Part shown: piece after piece, positions 7,642 through 18,178 of the stretch
Layout: each line of letters opens with the position of its first letter
Position numbering within the stretch: the stretch's first letter is position 1
Notes under the pieces: generated by a model
The model's input: the letters and a program-made list of their open reading frames with translations, nothing else
What the model was told of the DNA's origin: nothing
Database searches by the model: none
Assembly: GCF_002101335.1 (NCBI RefSeq)
Contig: NZ_CP020773.1
Coordinates: 434,001-498,000 of the forward strand
DNA from: Staphylococcus lutrae
GTDB taxonomy: Bacteria; Bacillota; Bacilli; Staphylococcales; Staphylococcaceae
Direction of reading: 5' to 3'
DNA: 64,000 bases
Translations under genes and position numbers: made by a program

Positions 7642-9600
7642 ATGATTTTAATGCAATTAAGTCAGATTACAAAATCGTTTGATGGTGAAACAATTTTTGA
7701 AGGGGTTCATTTTGAAATAAAAACGGGTGAACGTATCGGCATTGTTGGTCGAAACGGGGCTGGAAAATCTACACTTATGAAAATTATCGCCGAAGTTGAA
7801 CCCTATGACTCTGGCCATATTTCTAAAATAAAAGGTCTAAAAATAGGTTATCTAACACAGCAAATGACACTTAACACACAAAATAGCGTTTTAGAAGAAA
7901 TGGCGCGCCCTTTTGAGGAAGTAAAAACAATTGGACAACGAATGCAAGACGAAGCGGATTGGCTTGCAGCACATGCAGATCACTATGAATCTGATGCGTA
8001 TCAAGCCCATATCGCAAAATATGAGCAATTATCCAATCAATTTGAACAACAAGACGGCTACCAATATGAGAGCAAAATAAAAACCGTACTGAATGGACTC
8101 GGATTTAGTACAACAGATTATCATCGCCCAATACAAGATTTCAGTGGTGGTCAGAAAACACGTCTCGCACTTGCGCAGATGTTGTTGAGTGAGCCTGATA
8201 TCCTTTTACTCGATGAACCGACCAACCATTTAGATATGGCAACGACCGAATGGCTTGAAGACTATTTAAAATATTTTAAAGGGGCCATTGTCATCATTTC
8301 CCACGACCGCTTCTTTTTAGATAAAATTGTCACACAAATATATGATGTTTCACTCGGTGAAGTGAAGCACTATGTTGGAAACTATGCTAAATTCATCACG
8401 TTACGCGATCAATACTATCAAAAACGACTCAGTGAATACGAACGTCAACAAGGGGAAATCAAACGACTTGAAACGTTTGTAGAGAAAAATATTACCCGTG
8501 CCTCGACCAGTGGCATGGCAAAAAGTCGCCGTAAAATGTTAGAAAGAATGGTGCGCATCGAAAAACCTATGCTCGATGCGAGAAGTGCGAACATTCAATT
8601 TGATTTCGACCGCAATACTGGAAACGACGTGATGCGCATTCAAGATTTAGTCATTGGTTATGATGCTGCCATAACGGCGCCTATTCATTTTGAGATCAAC
8701 AAAGGCGATCATATCGGTGTGATTGGTCCTAACGGTATTGGAAAATCCACACTGATTAAAACATTAGCGCAACGATTGCGCCCTCTTTCCGGTCAAATTG
8801 TCGAAGGCGCAAATCTAAAAGTGGGTTACTATGATCAAAAACAAGCTGAATTTCGCTCCAATCAATCTCTTTTAGACTATGTTTGGAACCAATATCCACA
8901 AATGCCTGAAAAAGATATTCGCGGTGTACTGGGGCGCTTTCTCTTCACACAAAATGATGTTCTTAAAATCATTAACGATCTCTCCGGGGGTGAAAAGGCA
9001 CGTTTGCAACTCGCCTTATTAATGCTTGAGCGTAATAATGTTTTAATTTTAGACGAACCGACCAACCATCTTGACATCGATTCGAAAGAAATGTTAGAAC
9101 AAGCGCTTAAAAACTTTGCAGGGACATTGATTTTTGTGTCGCATGACCGTTACTTTATTAATCAATTAGCAAATCGTATTTTTGATTTAAACGCGCATGG
9201 CGGCCAACTGTACCTCGGCGATTATCAATATTATCTAGAAAAACTAGAACAACAAAAAGCCATCGCTGCATATGAAAAGCAGCATGAATCTGTAGCGCAT
9301 AAATCGGAGCAATCCACTTCGCAACACTTATATCAAGATCAAAAAAAACTACAGCGTGAAAAACGAAAACTTGAACGACAAATTGAAAGCGAAGAACAAA
9401 AAATCACTGAGCTCGAAGCACGTTTGGAAGCAATTGATTATGAAATGACTGATGAAAAAGTCATGCACGACTATGAAAAAACACAAATGCTTGCTGAAGA
9501 ACGCCTAACTATCGAACAATCTTTAGAACAAATCATGGCAAATTGGGAAAATTTACAATCTGAATTGGCTTTATATGAAGAAAAATCACAAGAACTGTAG
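7642..9600 (+). CDS. ABC-F family ATPase
   Basis: 652-aa soluble twin-ATPase protein without membrane segments. Domain 1: Walker A GRNGAGKST (36-44), signature FSGGQKTRLALAQ, Walker B LLLDEPTNHLD. The ABC-F linker includes SGMAKSRRKMLERM. Domain 2: Walker A GPNGIGKST, signature LSGGEKARLQLALL, Walker B LILDEPTNHLD. A charged C-terminal coiled coil follows (about 540-650). ABC-F proteins act on the ribosome E site. The length and C-tail fit a YdiF/YfmR-like housekeeping member rather than Vga/Msr resistance types. The start is the ATG 7 nt after GAAAGGAG; an upstream GTG overlaps the ribosome site. Confidence 0.93.
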   Translation: MILMQLSQITKSFDGETIFEGVHFEIKTGERIGIVGRNGAGKSTLMKIIAEVEPYDSGHISKIKGLKIGYLTQQMTLNTQNSVLEEMARPFEEVKTIGQRMQDEADWLAAHADHYESDAYQAHIAKYEQLSNQFEQQDGYQYESKIKTVLNGLGFSTTDYHRPIQDFSGGQKTRLALAQMLLSEPDILLLDEPTNHLDMATTEWLEDYLKYFKGAIVIISHDRFFLDKIVTQIYDVSLGEVKHYVGNYAKFITLRDQYYQKRLSEYERQQGEIKRLETFVEKNITRASTSGMAKSRRKMLERMVRIEKPMLDARSANIQFDFDRNTGNDVMRIQDLVIGYDAAITAPIHFEINKGDHIGVIGPNGIGKSTLIKTLAQRLRPLSGQIVEGANLKVGYYDQKQAEFRSNQSLLDYVWNQYPQMPEKDIRGVLGRFLFTQNDVLKIINDLSGGEKARLQLALLMLERNNVLILDEPTNHLDIDSKEMLEQALKNFAGTLIFVSHDRYFINQLANRIFDLNAHGGQLYLGDYQYYLEKLEQQKAIAAYEKQHESVAHKSEQSTSQHLYQDQKKLQREKRKLERQIESEEQKITELEARLEAIDYEMTDEKVMHDYEKTQMLAEERLTIEQSLEQIMANWENLQSELALYEEKSQEL

Positions 9601-9628
9601 TAGAATTTTCTACTACAGTGTTTTTATT
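9595..9628 (+). terminator. Terminator of the ABC-F gene
   Basis: Perfect 11-bp stem CTGTAGTAGAA (9595-9605) with TTCTACTACAG (9608-9618), then TGTTTTTATTAT. The stop codon lies inside the 5' arm. Confidence 0.9.
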
Positions 9629-9648
9629 ATGCACTATCTATATACAAA

Positions 9649-9809
9649 TCATCCACATATCAAATACAGTCATATCAACTATCCACAAAGTTATCCCCGA
9701 TATCCACAAGCATATCCCCGTTCTAACATTGATTTATTCACATGATGCCACACTTTATCCACCATTAATCATCAAAGTTATACACACCTTCTTAACAACT
9801 TGTGCATAA
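9649..9809. promoter_or_regulatory. DnaA-box cluster
   Basis: Three exact matches to TTATNCACA: TTATTCACA (9734-9742), TTATACACA (9778-9786) and TTATGCACA on the minus strand (9801-9809). Four one-mismatch sites lie with them: TCATCCACA (9649-9657), CTATCCACA (9679-9687), ATATCCACA (9700-9708) and TTATCCACC (9755-9763). Two TATCCCCG variants are interspersed. Seven sites in 161 bp is far above chance. The cluster lies between the convergent ABC-F and tsaD genes and is not a promoter of either. No dnaA/dnaN is near, so it is not oriC. A DnaA-titrating or initiation-control cluster is the likely role. Confidence 0.75.
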
Positions 9810-10042
9810 GTACGCATGTTCCCTCTTGACATTTAACCCTTCCAATGGTTTTTCCCTACTTCTGAACTTATCCTTCTCTTCTATTTCCACATTTGAAACG
9901 TTCTGATTAAACCTTTGTAACAACAGCGATTGAACCCCAGTGATTCCATTCATTTTAAATTGATTGGTGATAGGTTCCCTGTTTAAATCTGTTTTTGAAC
10001 TTTAATCATCATTTCGGCCTGAAGATAGCGCTAAAACAACGA

Positions 10043-10095
10043 AGCACATGCGCCTCGAAGCCGTTCTATCGACAGCCACGTGATACGCATGTGCT
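10043..10095 (-). terminator. Hairpin after tsaD
   Basis: Ten-base perfect arms AGCACATGCG (10043-10052) and CGCATGTGCT (10086-10095) with a 33-nt inner region, just past the tsaD stop. The U tract on the minus strand is imperfect (TTGTTTT). Confidence 0.6.
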
Positions 10096-10106
10096 CACCA
10101 TTTTAT

Positions 10107-11129
10107 TCAATCTCTATACATTTCAATATCCATACTACTTAGACCGTTCATTGCCATATCTCCACGGATTCCTTTTAAATAAATTTCATAGGCAGCCGCA
10201 CCAATCATTGCCGCATTATCCGTACAAAGTTGTGGTTCTGGAATGGCAAGTTCAATGCCTTTTTCTGCTGTTGCTATCTCTAGTGCCTGTCGTAACCCTT
10301 TATTACTTGCCACACCGCCAGCAACGATTAATTGTTTAACCTGATACGCCTCACATGCATGCATTGCTTTTCCAACGAGGACTTCGACCACACTATTTTG
10401 GAAACTGGTTGCAACATTTTCTGGGACAATCGTTTCACCTTTTTGTTTAGCCTGATGTAATTGATTGATGACCGCACTTTTCAATCCGCTGAAACTAAAA
10501 TCATAACGTTCCCGTTCTAACCATACGCGTGGAAACGCATAGGTCTCTTCCCCTACTGCTGCAAGTCGATCTACCGCAGGGCCACCTGGATAGGGTAAAC
10601 CAATTTTACGTGCAACTTTATCGTATGCTTCACCGACTGCATCGTCAAGGGTCTCACCGATTACTTCAAATTGCAAGTGGTCTTTCATATAAACAAGTTC
10701 CGTATGGCCACCTGAAACAATTAATGCAATAAGCGGAAACGTAAAGCCCTTCTGCAGTTGATTTGCGTAAATATGGCCAGCAATATGATGGACTGGAATT
10801 AAAGGTTTGTCATGTGCAAATGCCAACGCTTTCGCTGCATTGACACCGACTAAAAGTGCACCGATAAGTCCAGGGCCTTGTGTCACAGCAATCGCATCAA
10901 TATCAGCCATGTTCTTTTGAGACTCGTGCAAAGCTTTCTCAATCATGATTGTCATATTTTCGACATGATGACGACTTGCGACTTCAGGAACGACACCCCC
11001 AAAACGTTGATGGCTCTCAATTTGACTTAATACACAATTGCTTAAAATCTTTGTTCCATTCTCAATGACACTGACGCTTGTCTCGTCACAACTCGTTTCA
11101 ATCGCGAGAATCGTTATTTGCTTATTCAT
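10107..11129 (-). CDS. tsaD: TsaD, tRNA t6A37 threonylcarbamoyltransferase
   Basis: 340-aa Kae1/Gcp ATPase-fold enzyme. It transfers threonylcarbamoyl from TC-AMP to A37 of ANN-decoding tRNAs with TsaB and TsaE. Metal-binding HHIAGH, the SGGHTELVY loop, [19 protein letters not shown] and [11 protein letters not shown] are all present, as is the N-terminal [13 protein letters not shown]. It starts inside the last codons of rimI (8-nt overlap), as the last gene of tsaE-tsaB-rimI-tsaD. Essential in most Firmicutes. Confidence 0.97.
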   Translation of the reverse strand: MNKQITILAIETSCDETSVSVIENGTKILSNCVLSQIESHQRFGGVVPEVASRHHVENMTIMIEKALHESQKNMADIDAIAVTQGPGLIGALLVGVNAAKALAFAHDKPLIPVHHIAGHIYANQLQKGFTFPLIALIVSGGHTELVYMKDHLQFEVIGETLDDAVGEAYDKVARKIGLPYPGGPAVDRLAAVGEETYAFPRVWLERERYDFSFSGLKSAVINQLHQAKQKGETIVPENVATSFQNSVVEVLVGKAMHACEAYQVKQLIVAGGVASNKGLRQALEIATAEKGIELAIPEPQLCTDNAAMIGAAAYEIYLKGIRGDMAMNGLSSMDIEMYRD

Positions 11130-11592
11130 TTAAATTCACCCACATGACTAATGCATCCTCTCCATCACCATAATAATTTTTTCTTTTGCCACCAAATTGA
11201 AACCCTAGTTTTTGGTAGACATGTTGTGCCACGACATTATCAATCCGTACTTCTAAACTCATGATTGTTGCAACAGCTTTCGCAAAATTGAGCCCATGTT
11301 TCAGTAATAGTTGTCCTAATCCAAGGCCACGGTAAGATTCATCGACAGCAATCGTCGTGATTTGTGCCTGATCGACAACAATCCATATTCCTAAATAACC
11401 AATAATCTGTGCTTCAAATTCCAGTACAAAATAATGTGCAAAATGATTTTGTTCTAATTCGTAATAAAATGCATCTATCGTCCACGAACTTTGACTAAAG
11501 CTTTGTTGTTCAAGTTGGTAAACGGTCGGGACATCTTCAAGGACCATGCGTCTAATTCGAAGTTGATCGTCTATTGTTGTTGGTTTAACCAA
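11122..11592 (-). CDS. rimI: RimI-type GNAT N-acetyltransferase
   Basis: 156-aa GNAT fold. The acetyl-CoA loop reads [11 protein letters not shown] (consensus R/Q-x-x-G-x-G/A), followed by [19 protein letters not shown], a RimI hallmark. RimI acetylates the ribosomal protein S18 N-terminus in E. coli; the Firmicute substrate is less certain. The start is uncertain. The TTG at 11592 overlaps tsaB by 22 nt and has GAGGCGG upstream. The internal ATG at residue 16 would cut off the first beta strand. Confidence 0.88.
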   Translation of the reverse strand: MVKPTTIDDQLRIRRMVLEDVPTVYQLEQQSFSQSSWTIDAFYYELEQNHFAHYFVLEFEAQIIGYLGIWIVVDQAQITTIAVDESYRGLGLGQLLLKHGLNFAKAVATIMSLEVRIDNVVAQHVYQKLGFQFGGKRKNYYGDGEDALVMWVNLNE

Positions 11593-12227
11593 TTTTGTTC
11601 CGCCTCTGATAGTTTTAGATATTGTGGAATAAAAGTATGAACGTCCCGTGGTTCTCCCTTAAGTTGATACATTACGTCTGCACGAGGTGGCTGTGATACA
11701 CATGTCAATGACGCAAGTTCTGATTCAAATTGAGTCACATCATGCCCGACAAAGATGACATGGTCTTCCGTCTGCCATTGTGCAATCAATGCTTCTAATG
11801 ATAGATATTGATCCTCCATCACATTAACAAGTCGATCGGCTTGCCATTGATAAACACCTGCAAATACATGGTTTCGTCGCGCATCCATCACCGGAATAAT
11901 ATAACTGTGCGGTGAATGTATTTGAACGGCCAGCGCTTTTAGAGAAGAAACCCCATACAATCGAATACCTAATGTATAAGCCAATGTTTTAGCTGTGGTC
12001 ACACCAATACGTAGCCCTGTATAAGAACCTGGTCCTTCTGCAACAATGACCTCGCTCAAGTCTTGTGGCTTGAGCTGAGCTTGTTTCATTAACCATTCAA
12101 TCATCGGCATGAGTTGTACTGAATGATTGCGTTTTATCGTTGTCGTATAAGTGAGCAACACTTCACCGTCTTTCATGATAGCTACAGATAATGGTTGATT
12201 GGCACTATCAATCAGTAAACTGTACAT
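11571..12227 (-). CDS. tsaB: TsaB, t6A complex scaffold
   Basis: 218-aa inactive paralogue of TsaD (ASKHA fold) that dimerises with it. It shows LLIDSANQPLSVAI at the N-terminus and the conserved GPGSYTGLRIGVTTAKTLAY. The start is the ATG 9 nt after GGAGG; an upstream TTG sits too close to the ribosome site. It overlaps tsaE by 20 nt and rimI by 22 nt, indicating a translationally coupled operon. Confidence 0.95.
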   Translation of the reverse strand: MYSLLIDSANQPLSVAIMKDGEVLLTYTTTIKRNHSVQLMPMIEWLMKQAQLKPQDLSEVIVAEGPGSYTGLRIGVTTAKTLAYTLGIRLYGVSSLKALAVQIHSPHSYIIPVMDARRNHVFAGVYQWQADRLVNVMEDQYLSLEALIAQWQTEDHVIFVGHDVTQFESELASLTCVSQPPRADVMYQLKGEPRDVHTFIPQYLKLSEAEQNWLNQQQ

Positions 12228-12666
12228 GGTCAAGCACCTCCTTTATTTTCTCATAATGTAAACCGCTTGCTTCAAGCACAAGTTCTCTTTCTTCTTCATT
12301 AATCACTTGAATTGTAATTTTCAAGTATTGGTCTGGTAAATAGTCTTGAATAAATTGACTCCACTCGATCACTGTGACAGCATCATCATCAAAAAATTCA
12401 TCAAAACCTAAGTCCTCATCAGAATGTTCTAATCGATAACAATCCATATGATGAAATTTAAGCGTGTCGCCGCGATAAGATTTAATAATATTAAAAGTCG
12501 GTGAACTGATATGACGCTTTACGCCTAACGCTCGACCGATAAACTGGCTTAATGTCGTTTTTCCTGCACCTAAATCTCCGTCTAACAATATGACGTTTTG
12601 TGCGGTAAGGTGCGTTGCAAGGACATTGGCGAATGCTTGCATCGCTGCTTTATTTTTTATTCTCAT
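12208..12666 (-). CDS. tsaE: TsaE, t6A complex ATPase
   Basis: 152-aa P-loop ATPase that resets the TsaBD complex. Walker A is GDLGAGKTT and the switch region is SSPTFNIIKSY. The motif TVIEWSQFI near position 100 is typical of the family. First gene of the operon, with ribosome site AGGAGTG before the ATG. The C-terminus runs about 20 residues past the family core. Confidence 0.95.
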   Translation of the reverse strand: MRIKNKAAMQAFANVLATHLTAQNVILLDGDLGAGKTTLSQFIGRALGVKRHISSPTFNIIKSYRGDTLKFHHMDCYRLEHSDEDLGFDEFFDDDAVTVIEWSQFIQDYLPDQYLKITIQVINEEERELVLEASGLHYEKIKEVLDHVQFTD

Positions 12667-12790
12667 TCTATTCGCACTCCTGACTCGATTTTCTTATCTA
12701 TTGTAACAAATTTTAAGTGATTTGACTTGACTCATTCTTATACTTCTATTATTTGTATAATGATTCTAACTCAATATACAAACTCGAAAA

Positions 12791-12871
12791 TTTTTTCAGA
12801 AAACTCACTAATTTCTGTTGACTTCTTTTCAGTTATAAGGTAAATTAATGTCATGTAATTTTTAGATAATT
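12791..12871 (+). promoter_or_regulatory. ilv-leu promoter with two CodY-like boxes
   Basis: A -35 TTGACT (12818-12823) and a -10 TAAATT (12841-12846) lie 17 bp apart. One CodY-like box sits just upstream, TTTTTTCAGAAAACT (12791-12805, 12/15 to AATTTTCWGAAAATT). A second sits just downstream, AATTTTTAGATAATT (12857-12871, 13/15). Flanking boxes fit CodY repression of branched-chain amino acid synthesis when isoleucine and GTP are high, which is well established for S. aureus. Confidence 0.7.
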
Positions 12872-12986
12872 CTTCCAATTCAAACATTAAGGATTATAAT
12901 GAACTGATAAACGATAAACTGGAGACATGGCGATACCTATTCGTTCGTCTTCCGTTCACCATTCTAAGAAGAAAAGGAGCGTATTA

Positions 12987-13070
12987 ATGATGAAAACCCA
13001 TACAGTCGCAACGCATCAACAACAAAATCATATTATCATTTTATTATTACGCTTAGGACTGGAGCTTTAG
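12987..13070 (+). CDS. ilv-leu leader peptide
   Basis: 27-aa peptide with the run IIILLLRLGLEL near its end, preceded by AAGGAG (12974-12979). Consecutive Ile and Leu codons make its translation a sensor for charged tRNA-Ile and tRNA-Leu. The stop falls inside the first attenuator hairpin, as in classical ribosome-mediated attenuators. Val codons are nearly absent (one). Confidence 0.85.
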   Translation: MMKTHTVATHQQQNHIIILLLRLGLEL

Positions 13071-13160
13071 TCGCAACATGACTAAAAGCTTAAGTCCTAT
13101 TTCTGATTGAATGGGACTTAAAAGATACGTCCCGAATTCAATTTGGGGCGTATCTTTTTT
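13055..13160 (+). promoter_or_regulatory. ilv-leu transcription attenuator
   Basis: Segment 1 (about 13055-13072) pairs with segment 2 (about 13080-13097) to form a pause hairpin over the leader stop. Segment 2 can instead pair with segment 3 (CTTAAGTCC at 13090-13097 with GGGACTTAAAAG from 13113), the antiterminator. Segments 3 and 4 form the terminator: arms 13123-13133 and 13145-13155, followed by T6. Ribosome stalling on the Ile/Leu codons would free segment 2 and allow read-through into ilvD. Confidence 0.85.
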
Positions 13161-13188
13161 ATTTTCTGAAATTGAGGAGGCATTTGAG

Positions 13189-14877
13189 ATGAGAAGTGAC
13201 ATGATTAAAAAAGGAGATCAACAAGCACCGGCAAGAAGTTTACTCCATGCAACCGGACAAATTCAATCACCTACCGATATGAATAAACCTTTTATAGCCA
13301 TTTGTAATTCCTATATTGATATTGTCCCTGGACATGTACACCTTCGGGAATTAGGCGATATAGCGAAAGAAGCGATTCGAGAAGCGGGTGCAATTCCTTT
13401 TGAATTTAATACGATTGGCGTTGATGATGGCATTGCGATGGGACACATTGGCATGCGTTATTCGTTACCAAGCCGTGAGATTATTGCCGATGCGGCTGAG
13501 ACAGTCATTAATGCGCACTGGTTTGATGGCGTCTTTTACATTCCTAACTGTGACAAAATTACACCCGGTATGATGTTAGCGGCAGTAAGAACAAATGTCC
13601 CCGCCATCTTTTGCTCTGGTGGTCCAATGAAAGCCGGTTTATCCTCTCAAGGTAAAGCACTCACCCTCTCTTCAATGTTTGAAGCAGTCGGCGCTTTTAA
13701 AGAAGGGGCCATCACAAAAGAAGCATTTCTTGAAATGGAACAAAATGCTTGTCCGACATGTGGCTCTTGTTCAGGCATGTTTACTGCTAATTCCATGAAC
13801 TGTTTAATGGAAGTTTTAGGATTAGCACTTCCATACAATGGGACAGCACTGGCGGTCAGTGATCAACGTCGTGAAATGATTCGCGCTGCAGCAAAACAGT
13901 TAGTTGAAAATGTCAAAAATGATTTAAAACCGCGTGACATTATTACAAAAGAAGCAATCGATGACGCTTTTGCACTGGATATGGCTATGGGTGGCTCAAC
14001 GAATACGGTTCTACATACTTTAGCCATTGCAAATGAAGCGGGCATTGATTACGATTTGACGCGTATTAATGAGATTGCTAAAAAAACACCATATTTGTCA
14101 AAAATCGCACCAAGCTCTTCTTATTCAATGGAGGATGTGCATCAAGCTGGCGGTGTACCTGCGATTATTAATGAACTGATGAAAAAAGATGGCGTGCTCC
14201 ACCCAGATCGTATCACTGTAACTGGAAAAACCCTTCGTGAAAATAACCAAGGTAAAGAAATTACAAACGATACTGTGATTCGTCGCCTTCAAAATCCATA
14301 CGATCACCAAGGCGGTCTCTCTATTCTATACGGAAACATCGCACCTGATGGCGCTGTCATCAAAGTCGGAGGCGTCGACCCAGAAATCAAACAATTTACA
14401 GGAAAAGCCATTTGTTTTGATAGTCATGATGAAGCTGTTGCAGCCATTGATAATCACACCGTACGCGCGGGACATGTTGTTGTTATTCGCTATGAAGGAC
14501 CAAAAGGTGGACCGGGGATGCCAGAAATGTTAGCCCCTACTTCTTCAATTGTCGGACGTGGACTTGGAAAAGATGTTGCATTGATTACTGATGGACGATT
14601 CTCTGGCGCAACAAGAGGCATTGCAGTGGGGCACATTTCCCCTGAAGCTGCGGCAGGTGGACCAATTCGCCTAATTGAAGATGGTGACCGCATAACAATT
14701 GACTTAATCCATCGAGAGTTAACACTTCATGTCTCTGAGAGCGAACTTTCTGAACGACAAGCACATCAAAAAGCTTTTAAAGCTAAGGTGAAATCCGGTT
14801 ATTTAGCACGCTATACGGCACTTGTAACAAGTGCAAATACTGGAGGCGTTATGCAAGTACCCGAAGATTTACTTTAA
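13189..14877 (+). CDS. ilvD: Dihydroxy-acid dehydratase
   Basis: 562 aa, the S. aureus length. Converts dihydroxy-isovalerate and dihydroxy-methylvalerate to the keto acids of Val/Leu and Ile. Iron-sulfur and Mg ligands are visible in NCDKITPGM and [17 protein letters not shown]; the C-terminal GRFSGATRG signature is present. The start is the ATG 8 nt after AGGAGG; the longer frame runs back into the attenuator and is not used. First structural gene of the operon. Confidence 0.97.
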   Translation: MRSDMIKKGDQQAPARSLLHATGQIQSPTDMNKPFIAICNSYIDIVPGHVHLRELGDIAKEAIREAGAIPFEFNTIGVDDGIAMGHIGMRYSLPSREIIADAAETVINAHWFDGVFYIPNCDKITPGMMLAAVRTNVPAIFCSGGPMKAGLSSQGKALTLSSMFEAVGAFKEGAITKEAFLEMEQNACPTCGSCSGMFTANSMNCLMEVLGLALPYNGTALAVSDQRREMIRAAAKQLVENVKNDLKPRDIITKEAIDDAFALDMAMGGSTNTVLHTLAIANEAGIDYDLTRINEIAKKTPYLSKIAPSSSYSMEDVHQAGGVPAIINELMKKDGVLHPDRITVTGKTLRENNQGKEITNDTVIRRLQNPYDHQGGLSILYGNIAPDGAVIKVGGVDPEIKQFTGKAICFDSHDEAVAAIDNHTVRAGHVVVIRYEGPKGGPGMPEMLAPTSSIVGRGLGKDVALITDGRFSGATRGIAVGHISPEAAAGGPIRLIEDGDRITIDLIHRELTLHVSESELSERQAHQKAFKAKVKSGYLARYTALVTSANTGGVMQVPEDLL

Positions 14878-14895
14878 TTAATGGAGGGATTAAAA

Positions 14896-16650
14896 ATGAC
14901 GCATACAAACCACACTGATGTCTCGAAACAAGAGACACTGCTTGACGCATCACTTCAGCCTGATCCACAACTTTTAAAATCAGGTGCTGAATTGTTAGTC
15001 GAAGCGTTTTTGGAAGAAGATGTCACCTATATTTTCGGTTATCCAGGTGGCGCAGTATTGCCCCTTTATGACACATTCTACAACGGGCAAATCAAACACA
15101 TTCTTTGTCGACACGAACAAGGTGCAACCCATGCTGCAGAAGGTTATGCACGTGCCAGTGGTAAAACAGGTGTTGTCGTTGTCACTAGTGGTCCAGGTGC
15201 AACAAATGCAATAACAGGCATTGCGGATGCTTATAGCGATTCATTACCTCTCGTTGTCATCACGGGTCAAGTTGCCACTCCGGGTATCGGTAAAGATGCG
15301 TTTCAAGAGGCTGACATTTTATCGATGACCACACCCATTACTAAACATAATTATCAAATTAATGATATTAAGGAGATTCCACGTATTGTAAAAGAAGCGT
15401 TTCATGTCGCTAATTCTGGACGTAAAGGCCCTGTCGTGATTGACTTCCCTAAAGATATGGGCGTCTTAGCCACTGATACAACGAAAGATAATACAGTCAA
15501 TACACCTGGCTACTTCATCAATACACATCCTGATGTTGATGAAGTTCAAAAGCTTAATCATTATTTACAAGTTTCAAAACGTCCTGTCATTTTAGCAGGC
15601 GCAGGGATTCATTTTTCACAATCTAATGATTTATTGCTCAAATGGGTAGAACAAAATCAAATCCCTGTCGTCACAACGTTACATGGGCTCGGGGCAATTC
15701 CATATCGACATCCCCTATTTTTAGGTATGGGAGGAATGCATGGATCTTATGCAAGTAACATGGCTTTAACTGAATGCGATTTATTAATCAACTTCGGCTC
15801 ACGTTTTGACGATCGTCTGGCAAGTCATCCTGATGAATTTGCCCCAAATGCAACCATTGTTCATGTCGATATTGACCCATCTGAAATTGACAAAATTATT
15901 AAAACAGACCTCGGCATCGTCGCCGATGTTAAGAATGTCCTTACAGCATTGTTAAAATATGATCCACCTAAAGTGAAGCATCTAGAATGGCTCGAAACTG
16001 TGAAAGCTTATCAAGAAAAGCACCCTTTCAAATATGTAGAGGATGACACACAAACTTTTTGTAAACCACAACGTGCCATTGAATATATCGGTGAGATTAC
16101 AAATGGAAAAGCATACATTGCCACTGATGTAGGACAACATCAAATGTGGGTGGCACAATTTTATCCTTTCGAAAAATACGGTCAGTTGATTACGAGTGGT
16201 GGTCTAGGGACGATGGGATTTGGAATTCCCGCTGCAATCGGTGCTCAATTTGCACACCCTAAAGCAACCGTCGTTGCATTTGTAGGTGATGGTGGTTTTC
16301 AAATGACGAACCAAGAAATGGCATTACTGAATGAATTCAATTTAAATATCAAAATTGTCCTTATCAATAATGGCACATTAGGCATGGTGAAACAATGGCA
16401 AGACAAGTTTTTCAATCAGCGATTCTCACATTCCGTATTTAATGATCAACCTGATTTTATGAAAATGAGTGAAGCTTATGGGGTTAAAGGGTTTTTAGTA
16501 GATCATCCTAAAAAGTTAGAGTCACAAATCGATGCGGCTTTTCTACATCAAGGTCCTGCCCTCATCGAAATTCGAATATCTCCTGTAGAAGCCGTATTGC
16601 CGATGGTACCTAGTGGTAAAGCGAATCATGAGATGGAGGGACTATTATGA
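14896..16650 (+). CDS. ilvB: Acetolactate synthase, large subunit
   Basis: 584-aa thiamine-diphosphate and FAD enzyme making acetolactate or acetohydroxybutyrate. The catalytic Glu lies in RHEQGATHAAEGYAR, and the ThDP motif GDGGFQMTNQEMALLNEFN is followed by LINN. The ATG at 14896 is preferred because the ATG at 14881 precedes the ribosome site GGAGG. Its stop overlaps the ilvN start by 4 nt (ATGA), so the subunits are translationally coupled. Confidence 0.96.
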   Translation: MTHTNHTDVSKQETLLDASLQPDPQLLKSGAELLVEAFLEEDVTYIFGYPGGAVLPLYDTFYNGQIKHILCRHEQGATHAAEGYARASGKTGVVVVTSGPGATNAITGIADAYSDSLPLVVITGQVATPGIGKDAFQEADILSMTTPITKHNYQINDIKEIPRIVKEAFHVANSGRKGPVVIDFPKDMGVLATDTTKDNTVNTPGYFINTHPDVDEVQKLNHYLQVSKRPVILAGAGIHFSQSNDLLLKWVEQNQIPVVTTLHGLGAIPYRHPLFLGMGGMHGSYASNMALTECDLLINFGSRFDDRLASHPDEFAPNATIVHVDIDPSEIDKIIKTDLGIVADVKNVLTALLKYDPPKVKHLEWLETVKAYQEKHPFKYVEDDTQTFCKPQRAIEYIGEITNGKAYIATDVGQHQMWVAQFYPFEKYGQLITSGGLGTMGFGIPAAIGAQFAHPKATVVAFVGDGGFQMTNQEMALLNEFNLNIKIVLINNGTLGMVKQWQDKFFNQRFSHSVFNDQPDFMKMSEAYGVKGFLVDHPKKLESQIDAAFLHQGPALIEIRISPVEAVLPMVPSGKANHEMEGLL

Positions 16651-17120
16651 GACGGACATTCAAGTTACGCGTTTTCGACAAAGCCGGAACACTCAATCGT
16701 TTAACCAGTTTATTTGTGAGACGCCAAATCAATATCATTAGTTTAAATGCTTCACCTACATTAGAAGAAGGCATTACTGAAATCACTTTCGTTGCTGAAG
16801 TGCCAGACAATGAAAAAAAGCGTACGATTACGCAACAACTGATTAAACAAGTGAACACATTAAGTGTTGAAGATATAACGAATATCAATACCTTTAATCG
16901 CGAGCTGTTACTCATAAAGTTAAAAAAGCCGATTGTTCAGGAGGATTTTCAAAAAATAATCCAACCTTATGATGCGCTGGTTTCAGTACTAAAAGAAAAT
17001 GGGCAATACTTGTACTTACAAGCGACAGGTCCACAATATACTTTAAATCATCTTTTAGAAGATCTATCATCATTTCAAATCGAAGAAGTTTCACGCACTG
17101 GTTCAGCCGCAATTATTTGA
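16647..17120 (+). CDS. ilvN: Acetolactate synthase, regulatory subunit
   Basis: 157 aa. The N-terminal ACT domain (about 3-80: FDKAGTLNRLTSLFVRRQINI) binds the feedback inhibitor. A second, ALS_ss_C-like domain follows (about 85-157). As I recall, the S. aureus protein is only about 84 aa, so this is the full two-domain form. Overlaps ilvB by 4 nt. Confidence 0.92.
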   Translation: MRRTFKLRVFDKAGTLNRLTSLFVRRQINIISLNASPTLEEGITEITFVAEVPDNEKKRTITQQLIKQVNTLSVEDITNINTFNRELLLIKLKKPIVQEDFQKIIQPYDALVSVLKENGQYLYLQATGPQYTLNHLLEDLSSFQIEEVSRTGSAAII

Positions 17121-18158
<1,038 letters not shown>

Positions 18159-18178
18159 TTTTCTAAGGAGTGAATGAA

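Noticed and set aside
9618-9809. 63-aa frame over the DnaA-box cluster
   Set aside because: No ribosome site, starts within the terminator region, composition reflects the repeated boxes (Ile/His-rich); not a gene.
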